DNA of 64,000 nt from Paenisporosarcina indica. GTDB lineage: Bacteria; Bacillota; Bacilli; Bacillales_A; Planococcaceae. Positions 26,582 to 34,019 of this stretch are shown here, in pieces; position 1 is the first letter of the stretch, and each line of letters starts with the position of its first letter. The notes under the pieces are model-generated. The model worked only from the letters and a program-made list of their open reading frames with translations, was not told the DNA's origin and ran no database searches. The stretch is from contig NZ_MPTA01000008.1 in the NCBI RefSeq assembly GCF_001939075.1, forward strand, positions 62,001-126,000, given 5' to 3'. Made by a program: the position numbers and the translations under genes.

Positions 26582-26872
26582 TTATGATAATGGGAAGACC
26601 TCATCACTAGGTACTTCCATTGAGTAAGATACAATTTGCTCAAATGGAATACTAAGCGGGAAGGGGAAATTATAAAATGGAGCATTTACCATTTTAATAA
26701 TGACGGGTGACAACGTCAGATGCCCTTGCTGTACGTCGGCAATCGTTCCAGCAAAAATCGGTCGAAATACTTGACCAAGTAAGTTCAGTTGGACTGCCCG
26801 GGTAATAACAAGTATTTCTTCACCTAACTGCTTTCTTAGTTCTTCATATAAATTGTCTTTTGTTTGCTCCAC
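26582..26872 (-). CDS. mnxE: Mn oxidase accessory subunit MnxE
   Basis: 96 residues, preceding mnxF by 18 bp. Position and size match MnxE of the Mnx complex. The core EEILVITRAVQLNLLGQVF, FAGTIADVQQGHLTLSPVII and IPFEQIVSYSMEV follows the same barrel pattern as MnxF and MnxD. GTG 26872 is the start, behind AGGAGGCTTTTTAA. The protein is hydrophobic but has no membrane helix; it is expected to sit with MnxG on the spore exterior. Confidence 0.85.
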   Translation of the reverse strand: MEQTKDNLYEELRKQLGEEILVITRAVQLNLLGQVFRPIFAGTIADVQQGHLTLSPVIIKMVNAPFYNFPFPLSIPFEQIVSYSMEVPSDEVFPLS

Positions 26873-26897
26873 TTAAAAAGCCTCCTATTATAAAATT

Positions 26898-27107
26898 TCA
26901 AGCCATTTTGTTTGTTGTAGGTTTACTAAATAAGTTCTTCAACAAAATTTTCCACAAAGGAAACAGCCCGATTGTGGACACATATCGAATTTCATTTAGT
27001 TGAATCATACTTTCTGTCTTCATCAACTGCAGAAATAGCTCTTTTTTTGTCGTTTCTTTTATCTTCCCAAAAAATATTTTGTCAGCTGTTTTTACTTCCA
27101 CCCACAT
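26898..27107 (-). CDS. mnxD: C-terminal barrel of a frameshifted mnxD
   Basis: A 69-residue reading frame starting at an internal ATG, MWVEVKTADKIFFGKIKETT, with IQLNEIRYVSTIG. It has no good RBS. It is the second barrel of the protein begun at 27145-27648: if one T of the T7 run at 27147-27153 is removed, the upstream frame continues through RQFFEETLKTNLRSWKG into MWVEV without a stop. The joined product matches the paralogue at 21823-22545. I treat it as part of mnxD rather than an independent gene. Confidence 0.7.
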   Translation of the reverse strand: MWVEVKTADKIFFGKIKETTKKELFLQLMKTESMIQLNEIRYVSTIGLFPLWKILLKNLFSKPTTNKMA

Positions 27108-27144
27108 TCCTTTCCAAGAACGAAGATTGGTTTTGAGCGTTTCT

Positions 27145-27648
27145 TCAAAAAAACTGACGGACCAGCACTTCCTTTTTGGCTACTGTTTCACCAAATTGAA
27201 GCACAAGCTTTTGCTGTAATTGATTGTCATAAATAAAGTGTTGATGGGTGTTGGAATATGTGGGATAACCAAAAGGGATTGTTGCAGAGTCAATTGCTGT
27301 ATAGGGAATCCAAGTTCTTCTTTGTAAGTCTGTTAACATGACAAAATCTCTTCCAATTGTCGCTACTTTTCCTTCCGTTGTCACTGCGATATCATTTTCT
27401 ACCAAGGAAGAAACGACTACCTGTTGATTTCGTTTCGTTTTAAAAAACTGTTTTAATACAAGGGGTTTTTTGCGAGTTTCATCTTGACTCGTCACCTTGA
27501 ACAAATTTTTCTGACCAATATATTCTGTAAGGAGTCGTGTTTCTTCTGCAGAAACTGCACTTGTCGGTGAAGAAAACGATGAAAAGCTCTTCACTCGTTT
27601 CTCCGATGTCTCTTCAATTGACGCTATATTCTCAAACTCTTCCTGCAT
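27145..27648 (-). CDS. mnxD: N-terminal part of frameshifted mnxD (two-barrel protein)
   Basis: A 167-residue frame from ATG 27648 (AAGGAGCCCAATT upstream). After a ~60-residue variable leader it shows QQVVVSSLVENDIAVTTEGK, GRDFVMLTDLQRRTWIPYTA and the linker LVLQFGETVAKKEVLVRQFF, then stops. The stop lies just after a T7 run at 27147-27153. Deleting one T joins it to 26898-27107, giving about 250 residues like the paralogue at 21823-22545 and restoring the seven-gene mnxA-G order. Real mutation, programmed slippage and sequencing error are all possible. Confidence 0.75.
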   Translation of the reverse strand: MQEEFENIASIEETSEKRVKSFSSFSSPTSAVSAEETRLLTEYIGQKNLFKVTSQDETRKKPLVLKQFFKTKRNQQVVVSSLVENDIAVTTEGKVATIGRDFVMLTDLQRRTWIPYTAIDSATIPFGYPTYSNTHQHFIYDNQLQQKLVLQFGETVAKKEVLVRQFF

Positions 27649-27740
27649 AATTGGGCTCCTTCAAGTGAGTTCTCTCCCACAATTTATGAAGAAATGAAAG
27701 ATGTATTAACAAAGAAATTGTTTTTTATTTAAATTAGAGA

Positions 27741-28328
27741 TTATCCCGCTTCTTCTATCAGCTGGATCAAGTTCTCAGCAATTTCTTCGATATTCACTTT
27801 TTTGTTACCTACCGCCATATCGTGATGTGATCTTATTTGATTATTTGAATCGACCGCGTACATCGATATTGAGTGGGAAAGAAATCCATCTTGATTTTTT
27901 TTATAAATGAAATTGAAGTATTGAGTGAATTGCTTAGTTTCCTCCTCTGTACCTCTTAAAAACAGCCAATTCGGACTGGAAATCCCGAAGACATCTTTAT
28001 ACTTGAGAATTCTTTCTTTCGTATCGAAGACTGGATCCAAAGTCACGGATACAATCAGATACTCATCATTGGATATTCCTTTTTCTTGCATGTATTGTTG
28101 CAAACCCATTAAATCAATCATTGTGGTTGGACAAATGTCTGGACAATTTGTATAGAAGAAAGTAATTAGCTTTGGTTTATTATGCACGGACACATCTTCA
28201 CCACTTACCTCTGTTAGTGTCCACTCATTAACAGTACCGATTTTTGGCAAGCTGGGGGTTTCCGGCCATAAGAAATAAATAACCACTAACCCACTGAGCA
28301 ATAAAAATAGACTGACAAAACCCCTCAT
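27741..28328 (-). CDS. mnxC: SCO1/SenC-like copper chaperone MnxC
   Basis: A 195-residue membrane-anchored thioredoxin-fold protein. An N-terminal helix (residues 5-20) tethers it outside the membrane. The copper-binding CxxxC is C62-PDI-C66, in FFYTNCPDICPTTM, and the third ligand H152 is in DGFLSHSISMY, the full SCO1 set. SCO proteins load copper into oxidases, so here it most likely supplies copper to MnxG. The third cistron, it matches mnxC of the known operon. GGAGG lies before ATG 28328. Confidence 0.9.
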   Translation of the reverse strand: MRGFVSLFLLLSGLVVIYFLWPETPSLPKIGTVNEWTLTEVSGEDVSVHNKPKLITFFYTNCPDICPTTMIDLMGLQQYMQEKGISNDEYLIVSVTLDPVFDTKERILKYKDVFGISSPNWLFLRGTEEETKQFTQYFNFIYKKNQDGFLSHSISMYAVDSNNQIRSHHDMAVGNKKVNIEEIAENLIQLIEEAG

Positions 28329-28369
28329 TTAAATCCTCCCTGCCATCTCTTCACAAAAAGAGAGCATTT

Positions 28370-28831
28370 TCAGACCCTAAACGAATAGCGAATGAACTGA
28401 CTGATGAGTGCATGAAGACAAGCCGCAAAAATAGCAAGGCTATACATGTTGGATACAATCATGGCTTCAGACTCAATGGGAATATTGCACAGAGCCGGAT
28501 TTTGCAAAACCGCACCGAGCATCATTCCCATAATGCCACCCATCGTGCCATTATAAATTCCGTTTAGTATTGCTGGGGCTTTTATAATGGTCCCGAATTT
28601 CCAGCCGATAAATAGTCCCACTACAATAGGAAGAAGATAAAGACCAGTTTGATTCGCAGGTAGCAATAGTTGAATGTAAAGTGCCAAGACAAATGAAGAT
28701 ATCATGGTAATGGCCATACACATTGTCTTCGTGAATCGATCATCAAAAAGAGTGTGTTTCTTCTTGAACATCCTGAAAACAGAACTTAATTCAGTCACAT
28801 TCCACATAAACAGTACACTGATCAGTAGCAA
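28370..28831 (-). CDS. mnxB: Four-TM membrane protein MnxB
   Basis: 153 residues with four predicted helices. It shares the motif YNGTMGGIMGMMLGAVLQNPAL with MnxA (TNGVIVGLMSPMIGTVIEMP in the same place), so the two are paralogues. The start TTG 28831 is the longest option without a clear RBS; an internal start is possible. Hydrophobic MnxA and MnxB precede MnxC in the known Mnx operon. Their role is unknown; copper or manganese delivery is an inference. Confidence 0.65.
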   Translation of the reverse strand: MLLISVLFMWNVTELSSVFRMFKKKHTLFDDRFTKTMCMAITMISSFVLALYIQLLLPANQTGLYLLPIVVGLFIGWKFGTIIKAPAILNGIYNGTMGGIMGMMLGAVLQNPALCNIPIESEAMIVSNMYSLAIFAACLHALISQFIRYSFRV

Positions 28832-28839
28832 AGTTTACA

Positions 28840-29259
28840 TCACGACCTTTTTATTGAAACAAAAATAGTGATTAAACATAAAACAAAAAAGGCATGCACG
28901 AACCAGATGAACAAAGACGGCATTTCTATAACGGTTCCAATCATCGGGGACATCAAGCCAACAATTACTCCATTCGTTAAACCAGACACAAATGTTTGAT
29001 AATCAAATAACAGTCCAAATAATGCCCCAGTCGTCAATCCAAGCAAAGTGGTTATCACCGTGATCAAAGTGAAATGAAAGGGATAGTTTTGTATGAGCAA
29101 AATTCCGGATAACAAAGCAGTCATCCCGCCCATTACAATGCTGATATTCATCCCTAATTGAAAACCGATAATCTTTTTGACTCTACGTAAATAACTATAA
29201 AAACCAAGAGCTATACATACATCCACATACAGGATCAGTAAAATTGTGATTTTAGCCAT
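28840..29259 (-). CDS. mnxA: Four-TM membrane protein MnxA
   Basis: 139 residues, the first gene of the mnx operon. It has four predicted helices and the TNGVIVGLMSPMIGTVIEMP motif shared with MnxB. I chose ATG 29259 because AGAGGTGGGGCT lies just upstream; the open frame runs to 29445, but those 62 residues overlap the divergent gene's leader and look noncoding. It is 8 bp ahead of mnxB. It has the same size class and order as the mnxA described for marine Bacillus, but identity rests on context. Confidence 0.65.
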   Translation of the reverse strand: MAKITILLILYVDVCIALGFYSYLRRVKKIIGFQLGMNISIVMGGMTALLSGILLIQNYPFHFTLITVITTLLGLTTGALFGLLFDYQTFVSGLTNGVIVGLMSPMIGTVIEMPSLFIWFVHAFFVLCLITIFVSIKRS

Positions 29260-29271
29260 AGCCCCACCTCT

Positions 29272-29284
29272 ACATACAGTATGT
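29272..29284. promoter_or_regulatory. Palindrome and possible sigma-K -10 before mnxA
   Basis: ACATACAGTATGT is a perfect 13-bp palindrome. On the minus strand it contains CATACTGTA, a match to the sigma-K -10 pattern. It lies only about 15 bp from the mnxA ATG, so the leader would be very short. No sigma-K -35 was seen at the usual spacing. The palindrome could instead be an operator. Confidence 0.35.
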
Positions 29285-29347
29285 GAAAAGTGCCTCAAAA
29301 GAACTTTGTCCACTTTATTCACGCCTATTCTTTTTGATTTCAAGAAA

Positions 29348-29356
29348 CATATACTA
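29348..29356 (+). promoter_or_regulatory. Possible sigma-K -10 before the PKD-repeat gene
   Basis: CATATACTA matches CATAnnnTA and would give a leader of about 80 nt before the ATG at 29444. The -35 AC is missing at the expected spacing. Low confidence. Confidence 0.3.
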
Positions 29357-29443
29357 CTAGCGATTTGAAAAAATGGAAAAGAAATGGTCGACCTGTAATT
29401 TAAGTCGAAATTGCTTTTCTGCACATCAATAAGGAGGCTTTTC

Positions 29444-31489
29444 ATGACAGTCGGACCAATTAATGCGTTTGATGGATTTCCCGTTTGGTATAAAGATGAA
29501 AATGGGTTACGTCTTCAACTGAACGTCGACCCTGCAGATCCTTTCTCAGGCATCACTCCCGCAGATTTACCTAATCCAACTCAACCCGTCTCTTTTCCGG
29601 ATAATTACCCATCGGAGGCTTTTTATTTTCTGACTGAAGCCGAAATGACTACCGGTTCGGGTGAAAGAGCTAGGCTCGTATTGGCATTGGAAGCTGCATT
29701 TGTAAATGAGGTACCTAGGGCCGGTGATCAAATTGTGTTTGGTAGAGTGCGCATTCGCGTCTTTGGATTACAGCCAAATGTGGAGTATACGGTTACACAC
29801 CCATATGGAGTGGACACATTCATTGCCGAACCGGATGGAGATGGTACTGGAGAAATTAATTTTACAGAAGACATTGGCGGATTGAACGGCGGGGAGTTTC
29901 AACTTGCCCTGAACAGTCGTGTGTTCCCATTCGTGCGATGGGATCCATCCGTGGCACCCCTCGCGCCACAAGGGTATATCGGTGACCCAAATGTGCTGCA
30001 TCCAATTGTAGGCAGCTTGTTTACTGATCCATTCGGGCAACCTCAAAACATTTTCCGGATTGAAGGTCCCGGTATTGGAATCGGTTCACCTGATCGTTCA
30101 ACTACTCCAGGATTGAATCCAGATAACTGTATTGAAACTAGACTTTTTACGGTATTAGGCAAAATCTCAACGATTTCAGGAGTTGACGTACCAAGAGCTA
30201 CTTACACACAAAACGAGATATCGGGTGGATTTGTGGATGTATTTGCTACGTCAGATGATACCGCTCAAAATATCAGTGTGTCTGGCAGCGGGTTCGACAC
30301 TACTTTACTACAAGGTATGAATGGGCGGTACTTTGCCCGTGTTCGTTTTATTGGTGAAAACCCTCCTAGTTCAATTACAGTGACAAACCTGAGCGACATT
30401 CCGAACAGTACAAAGGAAGTCATACCAGTCGATTTTATTAAAGCGACAGCAAACTATGACACGGACTCTCAAGCCCTCACAATCGTGGCAACGTCTAGTG
30501 ATTCAATTGGGTCACCCCTATTAACTGTAGAAGACTTTGGAGTTGGTGAATTCACCATTCCTGCTAACGGAGTGAGCACAACGAATATAATTTTTGCACC
30601 CGCCGGAGTGACCATAAATTCAACTGCAGGCGGAAAAAGATCTATTCCTGTATCAGTGACAGGAGCATCAGATGGCCCGATTCCTGTATCAGCCAATGCA
30701 GGTGAAGATGAAACAGTTGTTTTCGGTTCTACGGTGATACTGAATGGAACAAGTTCAACTGGTCCCATCACATCTTTCAGTTGGACCCAGCTCGCCGGAA
30801 CGCCGGTTTCTTTGCTTGAAGCCAATACCGCTACACCTTCCTTCTTAGCACCGAATTCTTCTTCCACTCTTGTATTTCAATTGACGGTTGACGGTGAAGG
30901 AGGACCTTCTTCTGCTACCGTAAGCGTAACCGTAATTGAATTCGCACCTGCACCAATTGCAAATGCAGGTCCAGATCAAGTTGTACAGCAGGGGGCCTCA
31001 GTAATATTGGCAGGTAGCTCAACGGGCGTTGTAACCACCTATCAATGGGAACAGACCTCAGGATTTCCTGTTCAATTAACCAATGCAAATACATCCACAG
31101 CTACATTTACCTTCCCTATACAACAAGAGACACTCACTTTTCAATTAACGGTTGTGGGTCCTGGAGGCACTTCTTCTGACACCGTCCAGATTACATCAGG
31201 GCCGGTATCAGAAACCTTAACGGTCACACGCGCAGAATATCGAACTCGCGATGCGGAGTGGCGAATCAGTGGAACGTCCGATGTACTTGGAGCTGGAGTC
31301 CTCATTTCCATCTATATTGGAAGTACAATCAATGGCCCTCTCCTATCGCAAGTGCCAGTTGATGATCTTGGAGAATGGAAGTATCGAGTTGAAGGTTCTA
31401 GCCAGCTACCTGGCGTAACTAGATCAATTTCAATTCAATCCAGCGTTGGTGGAATACTCAACAATATTCCTCTTAATGTTCGAAACTAA
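29444..31489 (+). CDS. PKD/Ig-repeat surface protein divergent from mnx operon
   Basis: 681 residues, no signal peptide. Residues 1-~290 form a novel N-terminal domain (ending ETRLFTVLGKISTISG). Beta-rich stretches follow, then two PKD/K319-like repeats of ~85 residues: ANAGEDETVVFGSTVILNG with SFSWTQLAGTPVSL, and ANAGPDQVVQQGASVILAG with YQWEQTSGFPVQL. A C-terminal beta domain (LTVTRAEYRTRDAEWRIS) closes the protein. ATG 29444 has AAGGAGG 8 nt upstream; an earlier in-frame start at 29411 has none. Lack of a secretion signal plus the position between mnx and a collagen-like exosporium gene suggest a spore-surface protein. Function unknown. Confidence 0.75.
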   Translation: MTVGPINAFDGFPVWYKDENGLRLQLNVDPADPFSGITPADLPNPTQPVSFPDNYPSEAFYFLTEAEMTTGSGERARLVLALEAAFVNEVPRAGDQIVFGRVRIRVFGLQPNVEYTVTHPYGVDTFIAEPDGDGTGEINFTEDIGGLNGGEFQLALNSRVFPFVRWDPSVAPLAPQGYIGDPNVLHPIVGSLFTDPFGQPQNIFRIEGPGIGIGSPDRSTTPGLNPDNCIETRLFTVLGKISTISGVDVPRATYTQNEISGGFVDVFATSDDTAQNISVSGSGFDTTLLQGMNGRYFARVRFIGENPPSSITVTNLSDIPNSTKEVIPVDFIKATANYDTDSQALTIVATSSDSIGSPLLTVEDFGVGEFTIPANGVSTTNIIFAPAGVTINSTAGGKRSIPVSVTGASDGPIPVSANAGEDETVVFGSTVILNGTSSTGPITSFSWTQLAGTPVSLLEANTATPSFLAPNSSSTLVFQLTVDGEGGPSSATVSVTVIEFAPAPIANAGPDQVVQQGASVILAGSSTGVVTTYQWEQTSGFPVQLTNANTSTATFTFPIQQETLTFQLTVVGPGGTSSDTVQITSGPVSETLTVTRAEYRTRDAEWRISGTSDVLGAGVLISIYIGSTINGPLLSQVPVDDLGEWKYRVEGSSQLPGVTRSISIQSSVGGILNNIPLNVRN

Positions 31490-31663
31490 AAAGAAAAGCT
31501 GAAAAGTCATGGACGTGATGCCGTGGATCATGATGTCCTCAGACCCACGGCCTAGGCTTGGGCTCATGGAATCAACGAATTGAAAAATCCAAGAAGGTGT
31601 TTTCAGCGAAGATGCCAGCCTGGCTTGGAGCCCGACAGTATAATAAAAGAAAGGAGAAAAAGA
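31490..31663 (+). other. Structured leader region before the collagen-like gene
   Basis: The inverted repeat GCCGTGG/CCACGGC (31520-31551) and two related GGCTTGG-GCTC and GGCTTGG-AGCC blocks (31555 and 31623) make hairpins likely. A TATAAT lies at 31640-31645, about 19 bp before the ATG, too close to act as a -10 for most promoters. No T-run was found after 31489, so read-through from the upstream gene is possible. Confidence 0.4.
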
Positions 31664-32374
31664 ATGGATCGCTGTCCAAAATGTAATGGATACAATAGTT
31701 GTAAATGTGAGCGTGGTCCAAGAGGTCCTAGGGGTTACGAAGGCCCACAAGGACCTCAAGGGGACCATGGATCTAAAGGACCACAAGGCAGCAAAGGGAG
31801 TCAAGGTCCCAGGGGTATCCAAGGGTTCCCAGGATTAAGAGGTGAGCAAGGTCCACCCGGTCTAAATGGTTTACAAGGACCTCAAGGTGAGCAAGGAATT
31901 CCAGGACCACCAGGAAAAGCTGGAATTCCAGGACCCAAAGGTGAACAAGGGCTGCAAGGAATACAAGGTCCACAAGGAACTCCTGGAACTGTAAACTCTG
32001 CTCATGGTTTTGCCATTTGTAATTCCGTGAGTAATGCATCCGGGGTTGTAAAATATAACATGCCTGGGCCATTGCAAGATGTTGATTTACTGCCTAGTCA
32101 AGGCTTGCAGGTGTTAAAAGCAGGTATTTATCAAATAAGCTATAAAGTCATATTGGTCTCAAATACAATAACGTGTACTCCTTCAAGGTTTCAAATAAAG
32201 ATCAACGAAGCTATAACAGTAGAATCATCCTTGAGCGAATCTACCACAGCTGCTACTTTAACTTCTACTGACTTGTTTTCGTTACAAGAAGGAGATATCG
32301 TAAAGCTCGTTACCAACTTAGAGCAACATTTTAGTTATAAGCTTGCGACCCTGCAAATAATTCAGGTAGGGTGA
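31664..32374 (+). CDS. Collagen-like exosporium protein (BclA type)
   Basis: 236 residues. The N-terminus MDRCPKCNGYNSCKCERG carries four Cys in a CPKC and CKC pattern. Residues ~18-110 are about 31 uninterrupted Gly-X-Y triplets rich in Pro, Gln and Glu. The C-terminal ~125 residues resemble the TNF-like trimerisation domain of Bacillus BclA (PSQGLQVLKAGIYQISYKV, LFSLQEGDIVKLV). BclA proteins form the hairy nap of the spore exosporium. ATG 31664 has AAAGGAGAAAAAGA upstream. It is tandem to the PKD-repeat gene, and both are probably made in the mother cell. Confidence 0.9.
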   Translation: MDRCPKCNGYNSCKCERGPRGPRGYEGPQGPQGDHGSKGPQGSKGSQGPRGIQGFPGLRGEQGPPGLNGLQGPQGEQGIPGPPGKAGIPGPKGEQGLQGIQGPQGTPGTVNSAHGFAICNSVSNASGVVKYNMPGPLQDVDLLPSQGLQVLKAGIYQISYKVILVSNTITCTPSRFQIKINEAITVESSLSESTTAATLTSTDLFSLQEGDIVKLVTNLEQHFSYKLATLQIIQVG

Positions 32375-32379
32375 CAATA

Positions 32380-32407
32380 CAACCCTTCGGTGATTTCCGA
32401 AGGGTTG
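32380..32407 (+). terminator. Terminator after collagen-like gene
   Basis: CAACCCTTCGG, then a 6-nt loop, then CCGAAGGGTTG. Only a short weak T tract follows (CTTGGTTTC). Confidence 0.6.
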
Positions 32408-32608
32408 CTTGGTTTCATTCTATATTCATTGCTTTCATTTTAAGATTAGACTAGTTACATTCCTAACCATCTACTCCTTGGAGAACAGCCTTTAAGGTGA
32501 GTTCGTTTCCGTGAATGTCTGTAATAATGGCTAGTTCCATACATACTGTTTCCTTTAATTTTTGCTATGCTGCATTGTTTTCAATCTCTACAAAATAAAT
32601 CCAGTTCA

Positions 32609-32929
32609 CTATTGCAGATCTTCATCATCAACATCCACCCAAGGTTCGTTTCTATGCACCTCTTCGTTTGGTAACACTTCTTCCATCTCATCATGTGTAA
32701 TCCCATACGGAACTCCACCCTCGGTATAGCAAGCAATAAAGGCAAATTCATCAAACACTTCGTATTCATCCACTATATTTGTATTCTTTTTTTACTTTTT
32801 TGCCATTACAAATTCTCCTTCTACAAATCTACTACATACTGCTCCTGCAGCCTCAATGGTGTAATCACCGAAAAAGGACGAGCTTTATAAATGATCAAAT
32901 ATTTCTTGTGGTAATAATAACTCTTTCAT
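32609..32929 (-). pseudogene. Decayed small gene with two in-frame TAA codons
   Basis: One continuous minus-strand frame from ATG 32929 to TAG 32609 has coding character throughout but is interrupted by TAA at 32885-32887 and 32792-32794. The pieces read MKELLLPQEIFDHL, then FFGDYTIEAAGAVCSRFVEG, then DEYEVFDEFAFIACYTEGG through HDEMEEVLPNEEVHRNEPWV. A good RBS (AAGGAG) also lies before an internal ATG at 32806, only four codons ahead of the second stop. Restart at GTG 32773 could give a 54-residue acidic protein. Probably a pseudogene; family not recognised. Confidence 0.5.
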
Positions 32930-33183
32930 ACGTTCATGCTGTTATAAAAACGCAGTAGAATTACCGATATGTGGAGCTTTATCCGCCTACGATTAAATCA
33001 TTTTATTCTCTTTGCACTAGATAGTGTGACTTTATCAAAAGAACCCATTTTACTCTGTAACAATGAAAACTCACGCTTTTTTTTGGAGTCCATAAGGCTA
33101 GAACATTTCAAATCGGAAGACAACCTTATATAAATAGAACAACGTTAATCGACAACTAATATATATAAGAAAGCGAGAAACCT
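32930..33183. other. Noncoding stretch upstream of GNAT gene
   Basis: Nothing recognisable except AGAAAGCGAGAAACCT just before the ATG at 33184, a weak ribosome-binding site. No promoter stands out. Confidence 0.5.
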
Positions 33184-33636
33184 ATGATTAAACAATTAGA
33201 CTTAACAAACCAACAGCTTGCTCAATCTGTCCTTTCCATTCAATTCCCTGCCTATCAAGTCGAAGCCAACCTAATCGGTTTTCAATGGATTCCTGCCCTT
33301 TCCGACACAGAGGAAGACCTCATGAACAGTAAAGAAATATTTATCGGCTTTTACGAAGATTCTCAGCTCTTTGGTGTTTTGTCTTATGAAGAAACGGAGG
33401 AAATCATAGATATTTGCCGTTTAGTGGTTTCACCTGATTCATTCCGAAAAGGGGTTGGTCGTCAGTTGGTTGAATATGTGACAAATGAAGTTAGACAATC
33501 TCGCGATGTGGTTGTCTCTACCGGGCAGAAGAATACACCAGCCGTGACACTGTATAAGAGACTAGGATTTGTAGAAGAAGAAACGTTTGAAGTTGCAGAT
33601 GGTGTGCGTTTAATAAACCTCCGGTATTCTACCTAA
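33184..33636 (+). CDS. GNAT family N-acetyltransferase
   Basis: A 150-residue acetyltransferase. Motif A is CRLVVSPDSFRKGVGRQLVEYVTNE near residues 78-102, with the Q/RxxGxG-type loop RKGVGR. The tail NTPAVTLYKRLGFVEEETFEV is the standard GNAT ending for small-molecule or protein amine acetylation. It differs from the RimL-type proteins at 2785 and 19933 and is closer to the general GNAT branch. Stand-alone gene; substrate unknown. Confidence 0.85.
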   Translation: MIKQLDLTNQQLAQSVLSIQFPAYQVEANLIGFQWIPALSDTEEDLMNSKEIFIGFYEDSQLFGVLSYEETEEIIDICRLVVSPDSFRKGVGRQLVEYVTNEVRQSRDVVVSTGQKNTPAVTLYKRLGFVEEETFEVADGVRLINLRYST

Positions 33637-33733
33637 GAGAAATTATGAGTGGTTTTACTTTCCTGTGCTAAATCCCATATCTAACATTTCCTCCTGCATA
33701 CACTACAACATAATGATACAGGAGGTGTTATCT

Positions 33734-33835
33734 ATGGGATATCAAAACGGAGGCGGACACGGAGGATCTTCTTTTGCTTTATTGGTGGTTCTCTTTATTC
33801 TATTAATTATTGTTGGAGCAGCATTCTTGTACTAA
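33734..33835 (+). CDS. YjcZ family sporulation miniprotein (copy 1)
   Basis: A 33-residue protein: a Gly-rich start MGYQNGGGHGG followed by a single hydrophobic segment SFALLVVLFILLIIVGAAFL. The family is widespread in Bacillus spore formers, with several copies usually linked to sporulation; function unknown. AGGAGGTGTTATCT lies before ATG 33734. A near-identical copy is at 41343-41444. Confidence 0.9.
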   Translation: MGYQNGGGHGGSSFALLVVLFILLIIVGAAFLY

Positions 33836-33871
33836 ACTAAATCTCATAAGGACCACTTACCTTCCCCCCTA

Positions 33872-33894
33872 AAGAGCGCTGAATAGGCGCTCTT
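33872..33894 (+). terminator. Terminator after YjcZ copy 1
   Basis: AAGAGCGC, then a 7-nt loop, then GCGCTCTT. It is followed by a weak ATCCTCT tail. Confidence 0.65.
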
Positions 33895-34019
33895 ATCCTC
33901 TATTCAATTCTCCGAGTTATCCTAAATATGGTTAGATTGGACAAGTTTTCAATTGGTTGTTTTTCATGAAGTAGGGTAAATATGATGCAGGAAAAAAAGT
34001 CTTATGAAGAGGTGTACTT

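Noticed and set aside
31773-32077. Two long minus-strand frames opposite the collagen-like gene
   Set aside because: They are the antisense of the Gly-X-Y repeats, giving repetitive Leu/Val/Leu-rich peptides; no RBS and composition unlike a protein.
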